Below, in pieces: positions 18,276 to 30,935 of a stretch of 64,000 bases of DNA. This DNA is from Acestrorhynchus altus (Eukaryota > Chordata > Actinopteri > Characiformes > Acestrorhynchidae). Under the pieces are notes generated by a model. It saw only the letters and a program-made list of their open reading frames with translations, did not search any database and was not told the origin of the DNA. Position numbers and translations under genes: made by a program. Location of the stretch: assembly GCA_034509495.1 (NCBI GenBank), contig CM067514.1, forward strand, positions 5,022,269 to 5,086,268, given 5' to 3'. Position 1 is the stretch's first letter. Every line of letters begins with the position of its first letter.

Positions 18276-20900
18276 ATGGTTCTACAGCGGAGCTGCACCT
18301 GGTTCTCTCCCTGGATTCCCAGTTATTCCAGTAGGTGTAATGCAGGGGACAGGGTTTCAGGTCACGCTAATATTAAGTCCAGGAGGCAGAGCAGCCATTC
18401 CACCCCCAGCCCACCCTGATTACGGGCCAGCTAAAGTCACTCAGGGCAGCATGCCCCCAAAAAAGCCCAAAGAGACAGGCTCAGAGAAAGCAAGAACCAG
18501 TTTACGGGTCTTAAAGTTATTTAATATTATTATGGTTATTAATTTGCAGGTTTTTTCTAATGTATATGTTGTACGGCTCCTGCACTCACTGGATTGACAT
18601 TGAAATTCAGGCCCACACCGCAAGATATACTGCAGAGAACCACGAGTCCCACGGTACTCATCACACTGCAACCAGCCAGCAGACCTATGGTGTCTAGGCC
18701 TGTCTTCACTTTTGAGAGACATTACGGTGTCTGTTTTATACAGTATTTTCTGTTTTTACAGTGGGACATCTGTTTCCATTCACCACTATGAACAGTTCTG
18801 TCTACGGTTTTTCTAGAACGAAGCTAGAACAAAGGTAAGACAGCAAACCACTCTGAATGACACAGTTTACATCTTAAAGACTGAAAAACTGGTGGAATTC
18901 TTCTTTACCTGAACAATAATAAACCACATGTGGCCTTTCAACAATTACAGTTCAGTCAAACCATATATAACATAATCATATTTAACATTTAATTGGGGGT
19001 CAGTAAGGTTGTTTCATACTGTCAGTAACTTGTTTTTAACAGCCAATTCATCATGACCTCCACAGAATGTATACAGGCTCCAGATGCAGACCAGTCACAA
19101 TGCAATATCTACTGTTAAGCTCTTGAATGGCAATAAAAAGGAGTTATTTTATTATTAGTTATTTTATTAAAGAGCAACTGGTGATATCACTCCTAGTGTT
19201 TTTGCATGTCTGCTTACCAGACATTTGTACGACAATGTGACGTGAACAGGGACAAGGGGCTTGGCTTAAAAACAGTGCTAACAATGAGGCCCGTATCCAG
19301 CATGCTAAAGCCACACTACCAATCCTGGATGAGGCCCGTATCCAGCATGCTAAAGCCACACTACCAATCCTGGATGAGGCCCGTATCCAGCATGCTAAAT
19401 CCACACCACCAATCCTGGATGAAGCCTGTGTCCAGCATGCTAAATCCACACCACCAATCCTGGATGAGGCCTGTGTCCAGCATGCTAAAGCCACACTACC
19501 AGTCCTGGATGAGGCCCGGATCCAGTAGTCTAAAGCCACACTACCAATCCTGGATGAGGCTCAAATCCAGCATGCTAAAGCCACATAGTAGCAATATTTT
19601 ACTATCAGTCACAATCAAAGATGGCTATCTAAGCTAGCTAACTAATGTTATGTTGTTTCGGTAGCATCTTTCCGTAAAATGATTGCACCACAACAAATAG
19701 TGGCCACTCCTCCAGAACACCAGAGCACAGAGAAAGGAGGTGGTGCTAGATGGCCACTTTAGTTGCTCTTTAATGCTCCAGTGTTGCAATTGCGTATTGA
19801 GGAGATAAGCCAAGGTGCAACATTATACATTGTTGTAACATGGAAAACCATGAAATGCCACTACACCATTTTATAGTCATGGTACCTACCTAGAACCATT
19901 ATATTATTTGGAGGTTCTTTAAACTTTAAGGTGTATTATGCACCCACACAACTTGCAACAAAACTATATTCAGGCAAAACTGTGGTATCACCTTAATAAT
20001 GCATTATTGGCACCTCAATTTCTAACACTTTAAGTGGATTTTTTCTGCTGATCTGGGATGATTTTTTTTTATATTTTTGGCAATAAGGGCTTTCAATATT
20101 CCACAATAAATGTGTAAAATATATAGACCTATAATTAATTTTCTATTTTAACATTTTTAATGCAGATTGAACGAATAAGTATCTGTTCATTTTATGGATA
20201 AACTTCATTTGAATGTCTTTGTTATTTTCATCAGTACTGTAACTGTAAACCAGTGATGAGAAAAAAGACAATTTAATACTTATGATCCAAAGACTGATTC
20301 AGGTGCAGTGGTCATTTTGGAGCTTGCATGTCTCTTTGCATTGTTTTTCCTTTTTTTCAGTAGAATTTTTGTTATTTTATTTGATTTGTTTTCTCTGAAA
20401 TCTCAGATATAAAACAGTGAAAGTATTTTAAAGATAAACAATAGTGTAGCAGAAAAAGTGCAAAGTTACTAATACACTGTATGTAGTTACATTTTATATA
20501 ATTAAAGCAGATTTTCCCAAACGCATCTGTAAAGGCCTGTGTTTAAAAACACAATATGGAAACAATTTCTTCTAAATCCTTTATTTTAGTTGTTACTTAA
20601 AAAAATAATTCAGCATTCAAGCCTGTTTGTGAAATTTCCATCCCCTTTCTTAAAAAATAGGTGTCCCTCTTTTTGTTCAGTTTCATAGTTCTTGCATAAG
20701 ACTGAATATTAGTTCAAATATGCTCTTTGGAAACTGGGACTAGACCAGTAGATTGTTTGTGTTTTGATTTTCCTTTGCTCATGTGCAATAATATATATCA
20801 TCATAATAATTATATTATTATATATATATTAGACAGTTGTGAAAAAGTTCATTAGTGTTCATAATTTCATACAAAAAGTGTATATATATATATATACATC
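18276..20900. other. Intergenic
   Basis: Contains the 45-bp minisatellite at 19284-19588. The rest is AT-rich and unrecognised, with no coding similarity. Confidence 0.6.
19284..19588. repeat. 45-bp minisatellite, about 6.8 units
   Basis: Unit ATGAGGCCCGTATCCAGCAT followed by GCTAAAGCCACAC and TACCAATCCTGG. Units differ by a few substitutions and keep the 45-bp period, so frames stay open on both strands. Confidence 0.95.
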
Positions 20901-21530
20901 AAAAAGTTGCACCCAGACAGAACTTGGATTCCAATGCTATTGGGAATTAATAAAAAATGATAAGCAATAAATGATCAATTTAGACTTATATGATCAGTAT
21001 TTATTGATCTACACATACGCTCAGTACGGAGTCAGGTATAAAGCCAGGAACTGTAGAGGTTCCTAATGGTGTCCTGTGATGATCCATCCCATGCAGCATG
21101 AATGTTCTCAGTCAGTTCTGCAGATGGTGTGGTAGGGGTGGAGTGTTGATACAACGTCCAATAGCATCCCACACATTTTCAATCAGGGATAGGTCTGGTG
21201 ACACATCTGGCCATGGTATAGTGTCTGTGTCTTTAAGGTGAACTGTTGAGATGACAGCAGTATGCAAACAAGCATGGTCCTATCCAGAAAAGGTAGGACA
21301 GCTGGTTGCAGAGCATCATTAATAAAATGTTGGTCTGTCAAAGTGCCTGTAATGAAACACCCAAGGTGAATTGGAATTGTACAAAATTGCATCACACACC
21401 ATGACACCTCCACATACGGATTTGTTGGAACTCGTCACTGAAGATGCTGCCATTCTGAGTGACTCCGTGACAGTCTGGCATGACACTATTGCAGACAGTT
21501 GATTCCTTCTGGGTGCAATGATATTTTTAC
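20890..21530 (-). mobile_element. Tc1/mariner-like element, family A, decayed
   Basis: It begins with the terminal motif AGTTGCACCCAGACAGAA. On the minus strand, sequence antisense to CAATCAGGGATAGGTCTGG encodes the [17 protein letters not shown] motif of Tc1 transposases containing the third catalytic acidic residue. Numerous breaks. Confidence 0.7.
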
Positions 21531-23370
21531 ATTGACTTCCATTGTGTTCTTCCATTCTATCATTCTATTCTATTCTATAAATTCACAATTTGGAGATGCA
21601 AGATGTTGGCGTGACACCTACATTTACATGTATATGTTAATATGCATACATATCTATGCATATCTTAGCCTGCATTGCAGGAGTGATATTATATACAGTA
21701 TGATGTCTATAAGCTTCATTGATAGGATTGTGTCGTGAGAACGCTCATGTCAGATGTTTATGTGTAAAATGTTTGATCTGTTGAGGAAACTGGATTGAAG
21801 TGAAAATAAAAAGGAGACTTGTTCTCTATTGGATGTGAATTGAGACAAGTGTGTAATGTATGGTGGACTCCACTTCCATCACTTGACACTTTGCAACAAG
21901 AAGCCCATTTACTTGAACAGAAACCCGACAGAGCAGGCCTTTCAGGACCGGCGGTTGAGCATAATCTTCCCTGACCTGTCCTGTCTGCTTTACTGCACTA
22001 AGCTACATTTAATGACCATCCTAATGATGATACTGCGAGTGAAGAATGTTCGAAATGCCAACATGTGCCTCTTGCTTTGACTCCGTTACACAAGCCAGCC
22101 CTGGGTCATGTACTTTTGAAAACACTCAAATGGTCTTTTCTTAACTGTTCTCAGCAGAGGGTTCTGCTTGTTTGGGTCCTCGGAGCTCCGTCTGTCTCAG
22201 CTGGGCCTTTGAAGTGTCCGGCCAGTGCGGCACACAGCCACGCTGTTCAGAGAAAGCTCCCTTTGTTGGACTTCCACAATGGTGTCATTTATCTTTGTAT
22301 GCTAATCTTGCCGTCTTTAGACATACAAAGATTTCTTCATCATCAGAGGGGCACATGGGGTTTTCACTGGCTGACCGTTTCCTGCCCACTTCCTTTGTGC
22401 AAATGAAGTGTGTGGATGGTGGCTCACACAGCAAATAAGCTGTCCCTCCTCAGGTATATATATAGGTTCCTAAATGGGTCTTGGCTTGCGTGCATAGACA
22501 TTTACATACAGTTAAAATTAGGACAGATCTTGACCAGATCTTGGCCAGAATAATTTTATCTCAGTTGCAGCCTGACCACCAGTTCTCAACCGCACCCCCA
22601 AGACAGTCCACATTTTTGTGTTCTCTGTGCTGGGATGTGGGATCAAGCAAAAATGTGGACTATCTAGAGGGCCCAAGGACTGGTTAGAAAATCACTGATC
22701 TGTGGTATTCCACATTTAGATGTGAATGAAGATTGGCTCATATTCAAAGAGCCATTAAGGAAGTTTTTAAGACCAAAATGCCGGTGTGGCATTTTTTTCT
22801 TCATACAACAGCATGAGAACATTTCAAACCAAGATATAAGATTTGGTATTATAATATATAATATAATATAATAACTTTTTAATCGCACGATGCAGGGAAG
22901 GGTTAGGAAAGGTTAGGTAGTAACAGAATATACGAAAAACGCAGCTGCTGCTGTTGAAGTGGTTTGTTGACGTGGTCGGTTTTCTCATTCGATTGCCTTC
23001 CCTGTGTGCTGTAAAACTGCACTTCCTGATGGGAATTACAAAAGAAAACAATTTTTTAAAGGGAAAAGGGAAAGAACATCACTGACCAACACAAATCAGG
23101 CATTCCAGCACTCAATACCCTGAACGTCTGAAGGTAAAAAATCACCAATGAATCCATGTAGACGAACTGATCTGACATGATTTGTTGATTTCTCAAATAC
23201 TTCAATTTGATCATTATAGTTTTTTACACATCATACACATCAGCAGATGCCCTTTACATGTCCCTGCTAGAAAAACCAGCATACACCAGCAAACCAGCCC
23301 ATCATACCAGCATAAATTAGTTTATACCATTTTAGATATTCTGGGATTTTACCATCATTAACATTAATTT
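21531..23370. other. Intergenic
   Basis: No gene was recognised. 22060-22440 is GC-balanced and not obviously repetitive. A small inverted repeat lies at 22595-22665, and 23265-23325 has short repeats of ACCAGCATA/ACCAGCAAA. Confidence 0.55.
22595..22665. repeat. Short inverted repeat
   Basis: AGTCCACATTTTTGTG (left) and CAAAAATGTGGACTATCT (right) are inverted copies about 20 bases apart. The wording resembles a common fish repeat. Confidence 0.55.
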
Positions 23371-23379
23371 TCAAATTAC

Positions 23380-23990
23380 ACTCATTGTCAAAAATAGTTG
23401 CACCCAGAAGGAATCAATCAATGCAGGACTGCAATGGTGTTGGGACAGACTGTCATGGAGTCACTCAGGGTGGCAGTGGATTGTCTTTAGTAACAAGTTC
23501 TGCTTCTGTCTTGTGGAGACAACCATCAAATCTGTGTCTGGAGTACCATGGTCAGTTCCAAGATCAATGGTTTGTTGTCATATGTCTAGAAGACCTGGTG
23601 TCATAGTGTAGGGTGAAATTTCATACCACAATACCAGTCACATCTCCAGACCTATCCCTGATTGAAAATGTGTGGGATGCTATTGGACGCTATATCAACA
23701 CTCCACCCCTACCACACCATCTGCAGAACTGAGTGAGAACATTCAAGCTGTATGGGATGGATCATCACAGGACACCATCAGGAACCTCTACACCTCCACG
23801 AAGAGATGTCTGGCATGTTGCTTTATAGTGATGCTGCACTGAGAGGCAGGACTTCTGTGTGTGTAGATCAATAAATATTGATCATATCAGTCTAAACTGA
23901 TCGTTTATTGATGCTGGTAACCTTTAACTTCCTTCGCAACAGCACTGCAATCCCACACGTCCTTCTGTGTAAAACATTTTTTTGTGTATG
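23380..23990 (+). mobile_element. Tc1/mariner-like element, family A, plus orientation
   Basis: It begins CATTGTCAAAAATAGTTGCA then CCCAGAAGGAA. It encodes in broken frames a serine-rich DDE-like segment and [15 protein letters not shown] (about 23658-23700), the third catalytic motif of Tc1-type transposases. The 3' end repeats the wording of copies at 14425 and 20890 in the opposite orientation. Confidence 0.78.
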
Positions 23991-24654
23991 AGTTATTTTT
24001 CTGTCCCTGTGACGTTCCAAATTCAGAGACAAAGTATACAGTATATCATTTAGTACACACGTCATTTACAACAATTCCCTCTTTCAGAGCACATCATTGG
24101 CATTACATTACTGCTGTTGTCTGTTCTTCTTAGCAGTACACAGTGCACTGTTTTATTTCCTGCGAGGAAAGCTCATCTCATGACAAACCAGTAATGAAGC
24201 ATTTCTACTTTCCTGTATTTTCATTTCCAACATTCCTAACAATTCAGACATGCCATAACCCCAGTGTTTTTCCAGCTGTCCATCTCTGTACCACCAAAGG
24301 ACACTGTATCACCTTGGCCTGTTATTTCATGAAACAGAAAGAATGTTTCAACCAAAGTATGTTTTTGAGTTACATGTTATTGCTGTTCAGCTGAAGCTCA
24401 TAACAAAGCTGACAAGAAAAGAAGCCAATAGATATTAACATGTAAACACTGACTTTACTTACTTTACCAAGTGTGATTAGAGCAGAATCTAAGACTGATG
24501 TTTTGATCAGGTGTAATTCAATTATATCATTACTATTATATCATGTCAACCACACAAATCAACGACATATTTAAGACGTAAACAAAAAATGTAGCATAAG
24601 GGAAATCATTACTGACTGGTCCAAACAGTTCCCCAGTACAGTTCCCCAGTACAG
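23991..24654. other. Intergenic, nothing recognised
   Basis: AT-rich sequence with no coding similarity. A short run of GTTCCCCAGTACA repeats lies at about 24628-24662. Confidence 0.55.
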
Positions 24655-25125
24655 TTCCCCACACTTACAGTCCTACACCGAAGTACTGGAACATTGAGGC
24701 CAATCCCTTTGTTTTTGCTGCAAACTGAATACATTTGGGTTCGACATGAATATGAGACAAAATATCAGTATGTCAGCTTTTATTTCCAGGTTTTTTCATC
24801 GGGATTTGATACACAGTTCAGAATTAGAACCTCTTATCTTAACCCACCCATTTTTCTTGTGAGCAAAACTATTGGCACATGTGATTGATAGGTGTGTTTT
24901 GTTGTCCAGGTGTGTCTTGTTCCATTGATTATTCAAACAATAAATATCACTGAATGTCAGGCTCAGTTTCCGAGTTGGGTGTCTGTTCAGACAGTGAGTT
25001 GTCTATGGGTGAAAAATAAGCAGAAAAGATTGGAATTTGATTAGAACCATTGCAGAACATTGGCCATAGCCAGGTCAACAGTTTGGAATGTGCTGAAGAA
25101 GAAAGTCATCACTGGAGGACGTCAA
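24655..25125 (+). mobile_element. Tc1/mariner-like element, family D, 5' part
   Basis: Wording such as GGAACATTGAGGCCAATCCC followed by TTTGTTTTTGCTG, and an N-terminal transposase-like region around 25010-25120, matches a known fish Tc1-like element by memory. The 3' two-thirds are missing. Confidence 0.65.
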
Positions 25126-25330
25126 ACGGATGTAATTATCAGTTTGGGTGTTTTCTGTGGCATTATTCTGATTGTGAAATTGGATTTCAGGTTTCACGGC
25201 TGCGGCTGTGTTTTGGTGTGAGATTTGAAGGGAACACCAAAGAAAGAGAGGTTGAACTTCTTTGGGGGTTGAGCTTCACAACTGAGAATGCTGTTCAGAG
25301 TACAGTTCAACTTGCTTTTAGATGGACTTT

Positions 25331-25690
25331 TTAACCCTTTCATGCATTACTTATGACAACATGAATCAGGATTTATTCCCCAAATGATTTTATTGTCCTT
25401 TAGGCTGAACTACTGAATTGTGTGTTTCTGTGGAGTTATTCGTGTGTCCACTCGGATGTTCACCTACAATTGATATTGCATTAATGGCCCAATGAATTAA
25501 ACCAAGTTTTTTTTAACAAAGAAATTAAGTAAAATGGAGACTTTAATGCTGTAGCACAAATATTTTGATAGATTGCTGCTGTCTAGTGAAAACCATTTAA
25601 TGTCCAATATTAGTTTTCTCCATGGATTGAACCCTGTATCTGCTCTGTACACTATGTAAATAGTTCTGGACGAATAGAACAATATAAATG
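25331..25690. mobile_element. piggyBac-like MITE copy (left end)
   Basis: Starts TTAA then CCCTTTCATGCATTACTT. It shares long stretches with the complete element at 59379-59867 (TTATGACAACATGAATCAGG, TGATATTGCATTAATGGC). The right end was not found. Confidence 0.6.
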
Positions 25691-26479
25691 CTCTCAAATC
25701 ACTCTTAATGACTCTTATTTGACCTTCACATGCATTCAAAGTTAAGAGCAATTTTGCCTTCTCCAGGAAGGTTGCCATTTGCTAAAACACTACAGAAGTA
25801 AAGCTACAGAAGCAATATCAGTTAACAAAACAAAATAATCCCTTTGCCTGCCAGACAAGGACAATGTTTAGATTGTGCCCCTTGTAAAAATATCATAGGC
25901 CACTGCCATATGCTATGTAACTGTGTAGCCCACTGCCCTATGCTGTAGAGACACCATCAGGGTCCTGCCCTGGCCTTCGAGACGCCCAGCCTGCTGAGAA
26001 AGGCCTTTTTGTTCTGCCAGCATCGGCCTGTTCACAATGCTAAGCACAGACAGAACTGGCTTGGCGCAAGTTACACTTCCAGTCTAACAATTAGTGCTGC
26101 TATGAGAGGGCTCACGTGCCCTGTCGCTGCCATCCTCCGCCCTGGTTCACATGAGCAGAGGGCCCAAAGAGGTCGTGGAACCCACACCTCCAACATGTGA
26201 ACCGGCAATATACCCAGCAGCAGCCCATACTCAGAACATATGGGTCCGGGGGACAAAACCTAATCATATACAATAGATCAGGAGTCCACACCCACACACA
26301 GTATAATTACTCACATCTGTCACAAGTACACCCTGCAACTGTTCATTGAATGTCCAGTAGACCACACCTGCCACTTAAAGACAGCAGAGTCCTTAAGTCG
26401 GGGCAGGTGATATGATAAAAATATAATATCACGATATTTAAAGACATTGTCATTGTGATATTTTAACAAAAAATGCCTT

Positions 26480-26695
26480 AAAAAAGCACAGGTGCCCAGC
26501 TCTGATACAATGGCTAACAGACACCTGTGCTGACCAACCTGACATTGAGTGTGAGGTGTGGAGAGAGAGCCATCTACCCACCCAGAGAGGGAGACCGGGC
26601 CAATTCCAAAGCAGCATGATCCAGGATTCAAACCCGGAATCCTTAGCTCATAGTGGTAGAGCTTTAGGCCACTGAGCCACTCAGAGCCAAACCCA
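26480..26695 (-). mobile_element. tRNA-derived SINE family 2 with intact tRNA-like head
   Basis: Read on the minus strand it starts TGGCTCAGTGGCCTAAAGCT (A-box-like) and continues to the B box GGGTTTGAATCC, the layout of a tRNA-derived Pol III promoter. The SINE body follows. Confidence 0.75.
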
Positions 26696-27296
26696 ATATT
26701 TTTAATTACATTTAATTTTTTACATTCATTTTGTAATAGTGATATCCTGGATTTAAACTTTACACTAATTAACTTAAAAAGCATATAGTATAACAGGGGT
26801 GATTCTAAGTTCAAAGCTTTAGGATTACTGAGCTCCCAGTAAGACCAGCAATGTAATATAATTTTGGACCTTCAAAAAAATAAACAAACAATAAGTATTT
26901 GTATCTAATGAGACAAACATAAAATAGATCTAAAGCAATTTATATTATTTCTACCACTGAATGTTGAGCTGCTGTGGTTTTGGGTGGCCAGAGGAGAATG
27001 ACCGAAAGAAAATAAGCATAATTTAGATAAAATCAGACACATTAAACCTAATCATTTGTTATCAATATTATAAAGAGTGGTTACAGATTCACATATACTA
27101 TTATGACTATTACTGTTCCTCCCACAGACATACAGACCTAAAAGCAGGAATAACGGATACAAAACACAAACAGCTTCCTTCAGGTCCGTTATCTATTACT
27201 GTAGATAAATCAGTTACTGTTTAGGAACAACGAGAATTCAGGATTCAAGACAAACTCCCCACAACTCATCATTCTTCAGGGCTTTTGGTCACTCCC

Positions 27297-27298
<2 letters not shown>

Positions 27299-27333
<35 letters not shown>
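27299..27333. repeat. (TG)n microsatellite
   Basis: About 17 uninterrupted TG units. Confidence 0.97.
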
Positions 27334-27335
<2 letters not shown>

Positions 27336-29517
27336 ATAGCGCACTGCAGGTTCAGGGAGAGCAGAGAGAGAATGCATTAAATATTATGTTGACCTTTCTA
27401 TGGTTTTGTTTCAGCTTATCAGAGACAACGTTCCCTTTTTTATATAAAAACAAAAAACAATGTTTTACTCTTATTCATAGGGGTTCTGGGACATTTATAC
27501 TGTTTAAAAAACAAATCTTAAACATTGCAAATGTACTAGTGCATCTGATAAAATATTTTTTCACATAGAAAATGTGTTCATAATTTCATGCAAAAAGTCA
27601 CTTTTTTATTATTAACATGTAATTTTTTACTTACTGCTGATTAAGATGACTTATAGCTCATGAAAATCAATTACAACATATAAATTCAGGTTTGACTAAA
27701 TTATAAATCAGTATCAAAATTAAAAAGAAAATCTTTTAAAGCTTCAACTTTTTCCTTTAAATGTAACAAATATAAAATCTATTACAGTTTAAATGTTTTT
27801 TTTTATTAAATTCTGAACAAAAAACAAAAACATTCCCAATATTATAATATTTTGAGATGCACTAGTATATTTCACTATGAAATTCTGGTAACCACAACTG
27901 CCAATATTTTATCATATAACTTTTTTTTACAGTGTAATCTCATCTAAGCCGGTTAAATAAACAGAGAGATTCCTCATTGTTTTGGATTTTGCAGCTGTTT
28001 TATGAAAAAAAAACAGTTCAGAAATTAAATAAAAGTAACTTGTTGCTGTAATAAATCAACATTTAAATACATAATTAATAAAAGCAACACAACATGTACT
28101 TGGACATATTTGCACATCTCCTTCACGTTTTGCTTTTGCTCCAATTTCATTTCACTTGTTTCACATACATTTAGCTACATCGCAGTACGCACAAAGTTTT
28201 TAAATAAGACATGCATCAGTATACATCCTTACACATAATCTCACAACACAATGCTGGACAAAAACATTCAAATATCATGAAAGACAAAGATTTAATGAAA
28301 GACAAAGTACCTTTCAAATATTTAGGTGTAAAACTAAACCTGGCTTTAATTGAACCATGTGACGCATGCATAGGGTTCCCTGAGTTGGCCACACAGTAGT
28401 GATTAAAGCAAGGGTGTCACATGTCAAACCCTTAGAGTCCCCCAATTACACTCCTGCCCCCCAAGGACAACACTAACGGTACTTGTGCTTACCCCTTTTC
28501 CACTCTGTAAACAATTTGGTGAAACCTCCCCCTAATACAGTAACGGCTCATTGATTATTCATATTATTACACAATCATAACTGCTGGAAACATGTGTGGT
28601 GTGTTCATGTTATGGGGTGTAACAAAGCAGTAAGTCACCAATCTGAGAGTTTACTGTGTTTATTATGTAAATAATTCCTCTGTACATTTATACATTGCAT
28701 ATCTCTGTGTTTATGTATGTTGTGAAAAACAGTGGGTTCTTAAGACAATGCTATAAATAATTAAGAACCATTTTGACTCTTAATAAATGTATCTTTTAAG
28801 GATTTAAATGTCAATTAATCAGCACATTAACCTTTAGAACCCTCAATTTTGCGGGATGTTTTCATAGTTTGACTTACTTTTATTTGCCAAAAAAAATATA
28901 AATGTATTTATTGGAGACAGTCACACATGCCTGATATTAATATTTTCTGGAGATGATACAGAGGCTACTCAACTATTACTTCATTTGAGAAAATTACAAG
29001 AATTTAGAAATGTGTAGGAATTTTGGCTTAAAAGCACTAAAACGTTTGCATTTGAGATGAAAATTCAAGAATGTTAAATAATGATTTGTAATGATTGACA
29101 ATGACATTTATAATAATAGGTTCATAGTCCAAATCAAGTAAAAGAAACTTTATGTATGTATCAGTATTGGCCCTTTCTCTGGACTTTTATTCTGAAATTC
29201 TCGTTTTCTTCTCTAACTCACTATCTGGGTCAGTGACATCATCAGCGCACCCCCTCTTGTTGATCAGTCATGAGTCTGTATGCAGGTTGAGTATGTACAT
29301 GTAATGCATGAGCACGTACACGTACGTGTAATTCAAATTACACTCTGTAATGAAATGTGTAGGTCGGTGTTCCGTAAACATCGTTGATATAAACGATATG
29401 ATCACAATAACAAAATGTATCACAATTCAATCAAATGTCAGGTTCCACACCCCTAGTCCTAAATCATTCCTTGGGAGGTAGGATCTATAAGGAGAACCTT
29501 TTATCCATATAGCCATT

Positions 29518-30285
29518 CTATGTCTCAAAGACCGGGTTGTCCACACCATAGTTCACGGTGTAGTGGCTGCCCTTCGATGTGGCTCTCAGGGCCAGTGTCA
29601 TCCCAGTTTCTCCCAATCCCAAGTGGCCCTCTTCTGGAGAAGAAGGTTTGACTTTGGTCCTCAGACCTTCTGGAAATCTGTAGGACAGAAAAACCATTCC
29701 ACTTATCACCACCAAGATGGATGCAAAAATACCAACGGCGATCCCTGGCCCGACATACTGCTCAACAGGCGCTGGCGGCATGTAGAAGTTCAGCGGGAAA
29801 TTTATAGTCTGGTTGGTCACTACAGAGTTTAAATTCCAGATAAGAGGTATGAAAGAGCATACTCCTGCAAGAATTAAAAGTCCCCCGCCGATGGAAAAAG
29901 CAAGTGTGATGGGTTTCTGCTTATCCAAGCCAAAGTAGATGTTCCTCAGGCCATAGATGGTGCTGGAATTTCCAAAAAGGCCCAGAATGAGGGCCAGCAG
30001 CATCATTGGCTGAGCAGCCGCAATCTCGCTTGGCACAAAAGTGTCAGAAAGGCGGATCTTCTGGCAGTACATGGTCTCATACTCAGACATGACCAGGGCG
30101 TGGGTGTAGAAGCACATCCTCCAGATGCCCACCCAGGCCATACCTGAGGTGATGATGGACAGATTTGATACAGCCCAGATCCTCCACTGTACGAGCCCGA
30201 TGGCCACTATGGTGAGTATCCATCCAATTATGCCCACCCACAACCCTACAAATTGGGCATGGGCTGTGTGGACCAAGTATGGCAT
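29518..30285 (-). CDS. cldn34: cldn34: claudin-34-like membrane protein, intronless
   Basis: The 255-residue single open frame is a divergent claudin. The first extracellular loop has W34, G53-I-W55, C58 and C74; the cysteine spacing is longer than in classic claudins, as I recall for claudin-34. Membrane segments lie near 12-32, 93-113, 128-150 and 179-201. The second loop is long (NQTINFPLNFYMPP) with an N-glycosylation-type site at N158. The wording LVEW/LVQWR, GLRNIYFG and IWNLNSV resembles human CLDN34, also intronless. The tail ends NPVFET without the usual YV, so ZO binding is doubtful. Its place beside shroom2 and in the same orientation as human CLDN34 supports orthology. The fish protein is about 40 residues longer at the C-terminus than the human one as I remember it. 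Confidence 0.88.
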   Translation of the reverse strand: MPYLVHTAHAQFVGLWVGIIGWILTIVAIGLVQWRIWAVSNLSIITSGMAWVGIWRMCFYTHALVMSEYETMYCQKIRLSDTFVPSEIAAAQPMMLLALILGLFGNSSTIYGLRNIYFGLDKQKPITLAFSIGGGLLILAGVCSFIPLIWNLNSVVTNQTINFPLNFYMPPAPVEQYVGPGIAVGIFASILVVISGMVFLSYRFPEGLRTKVKPSSPEEGHLGLGETGMTLALRATSKGSHYTVNYGVDNPVFET

Positions 30286-30699
30286 GATATGCCACCTCCA
30301 GTTCTCAATGTCTGGCTTCCATTCAGCTTCCTGGCCACAGGTCCAGTTCTCAGATGAAGCATTCCCTGCTATAGGCTGTGCGTGGGTGATGTTGCTGCAT
30401 TAGAGGAGAGGTTCTCAATATTGCTCCAAACAGGCTGAGTTCATAGAATGCTTTCCCATCCACGTCTCCAAGAAACCCGGTAAACAAACGACCGCCGTCC
30501 CTTAGAGAGATGGAAAGATGGAGCGAGAGAGAGAGTACTCAATTAGTTGAATAGACTGATGCTGTGAATGTAAGGAAAACAATACACAAACAAAAGATCA
30601 CACCAAGCAACAGGCGAGTGCCAAGCAACGGGAAACGTTTGAAACCTTGGAGCTTTTGCGTTGGAATAAAACAATAAAGGAAGCTGGAGATTCCACAAT

Positions 30700-30935
30700 T
30701 CCGTGCCCCATTCTCATAACACACAGTCCTGTGCAAAAGCCTTCAGTTACGGAATGTCCTGAAGACATGTCTGAGGAGTTTAGATGTGAGATAATCTATT
30801 TGTATAAGGAAGGAGAAAGTCAAATCAGAGTGAACCAACATGGATTTTCAAAACTTTTGAAGGCGCTAGGACAGAAAAAAATGGAATGCCTAACAACTGT
30901 GCGAGAAGCCCCAATTAGATACACTGCACTGTCAT
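30700..30935 (+). mobile_element. Possible Tc1/mariner-like 5' fragment
   Basis: CACAGTCCTGTGCAAAAGCC resembles a common Tc1-like terminus. The open frame after it reads MSEEFRCEIIYLYKEGESQ, which resembles a transposase N-terminal helix region. No other part is present. Confidence 0.4.

Larger units (their letters stand above)
25691..29517. other. Intergenic, claudins to cldn34
   Basis: AT-rich with a SINE (26480-26695) and a TG microsatellite (27299-27333). The block 27600-29200 is very AT-rich with nothing recognised. A TTTATT at 29186-29191 is a possible cldn34 poly(A) signal on the minus strand. Confidence 0.6.

Noticed and set aside
18247..18597. 116-codon frame downstream of the claudin fragment as a gene
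   Set aside because: It overlaps the claudin pseudogene in another frame and shows no similarity or membrane pattern.
19206..19637. Repeat-containing 143-codon frame as a protein gene
   Set aside because: It consists of a 45-bp minisatellite with both strands open.
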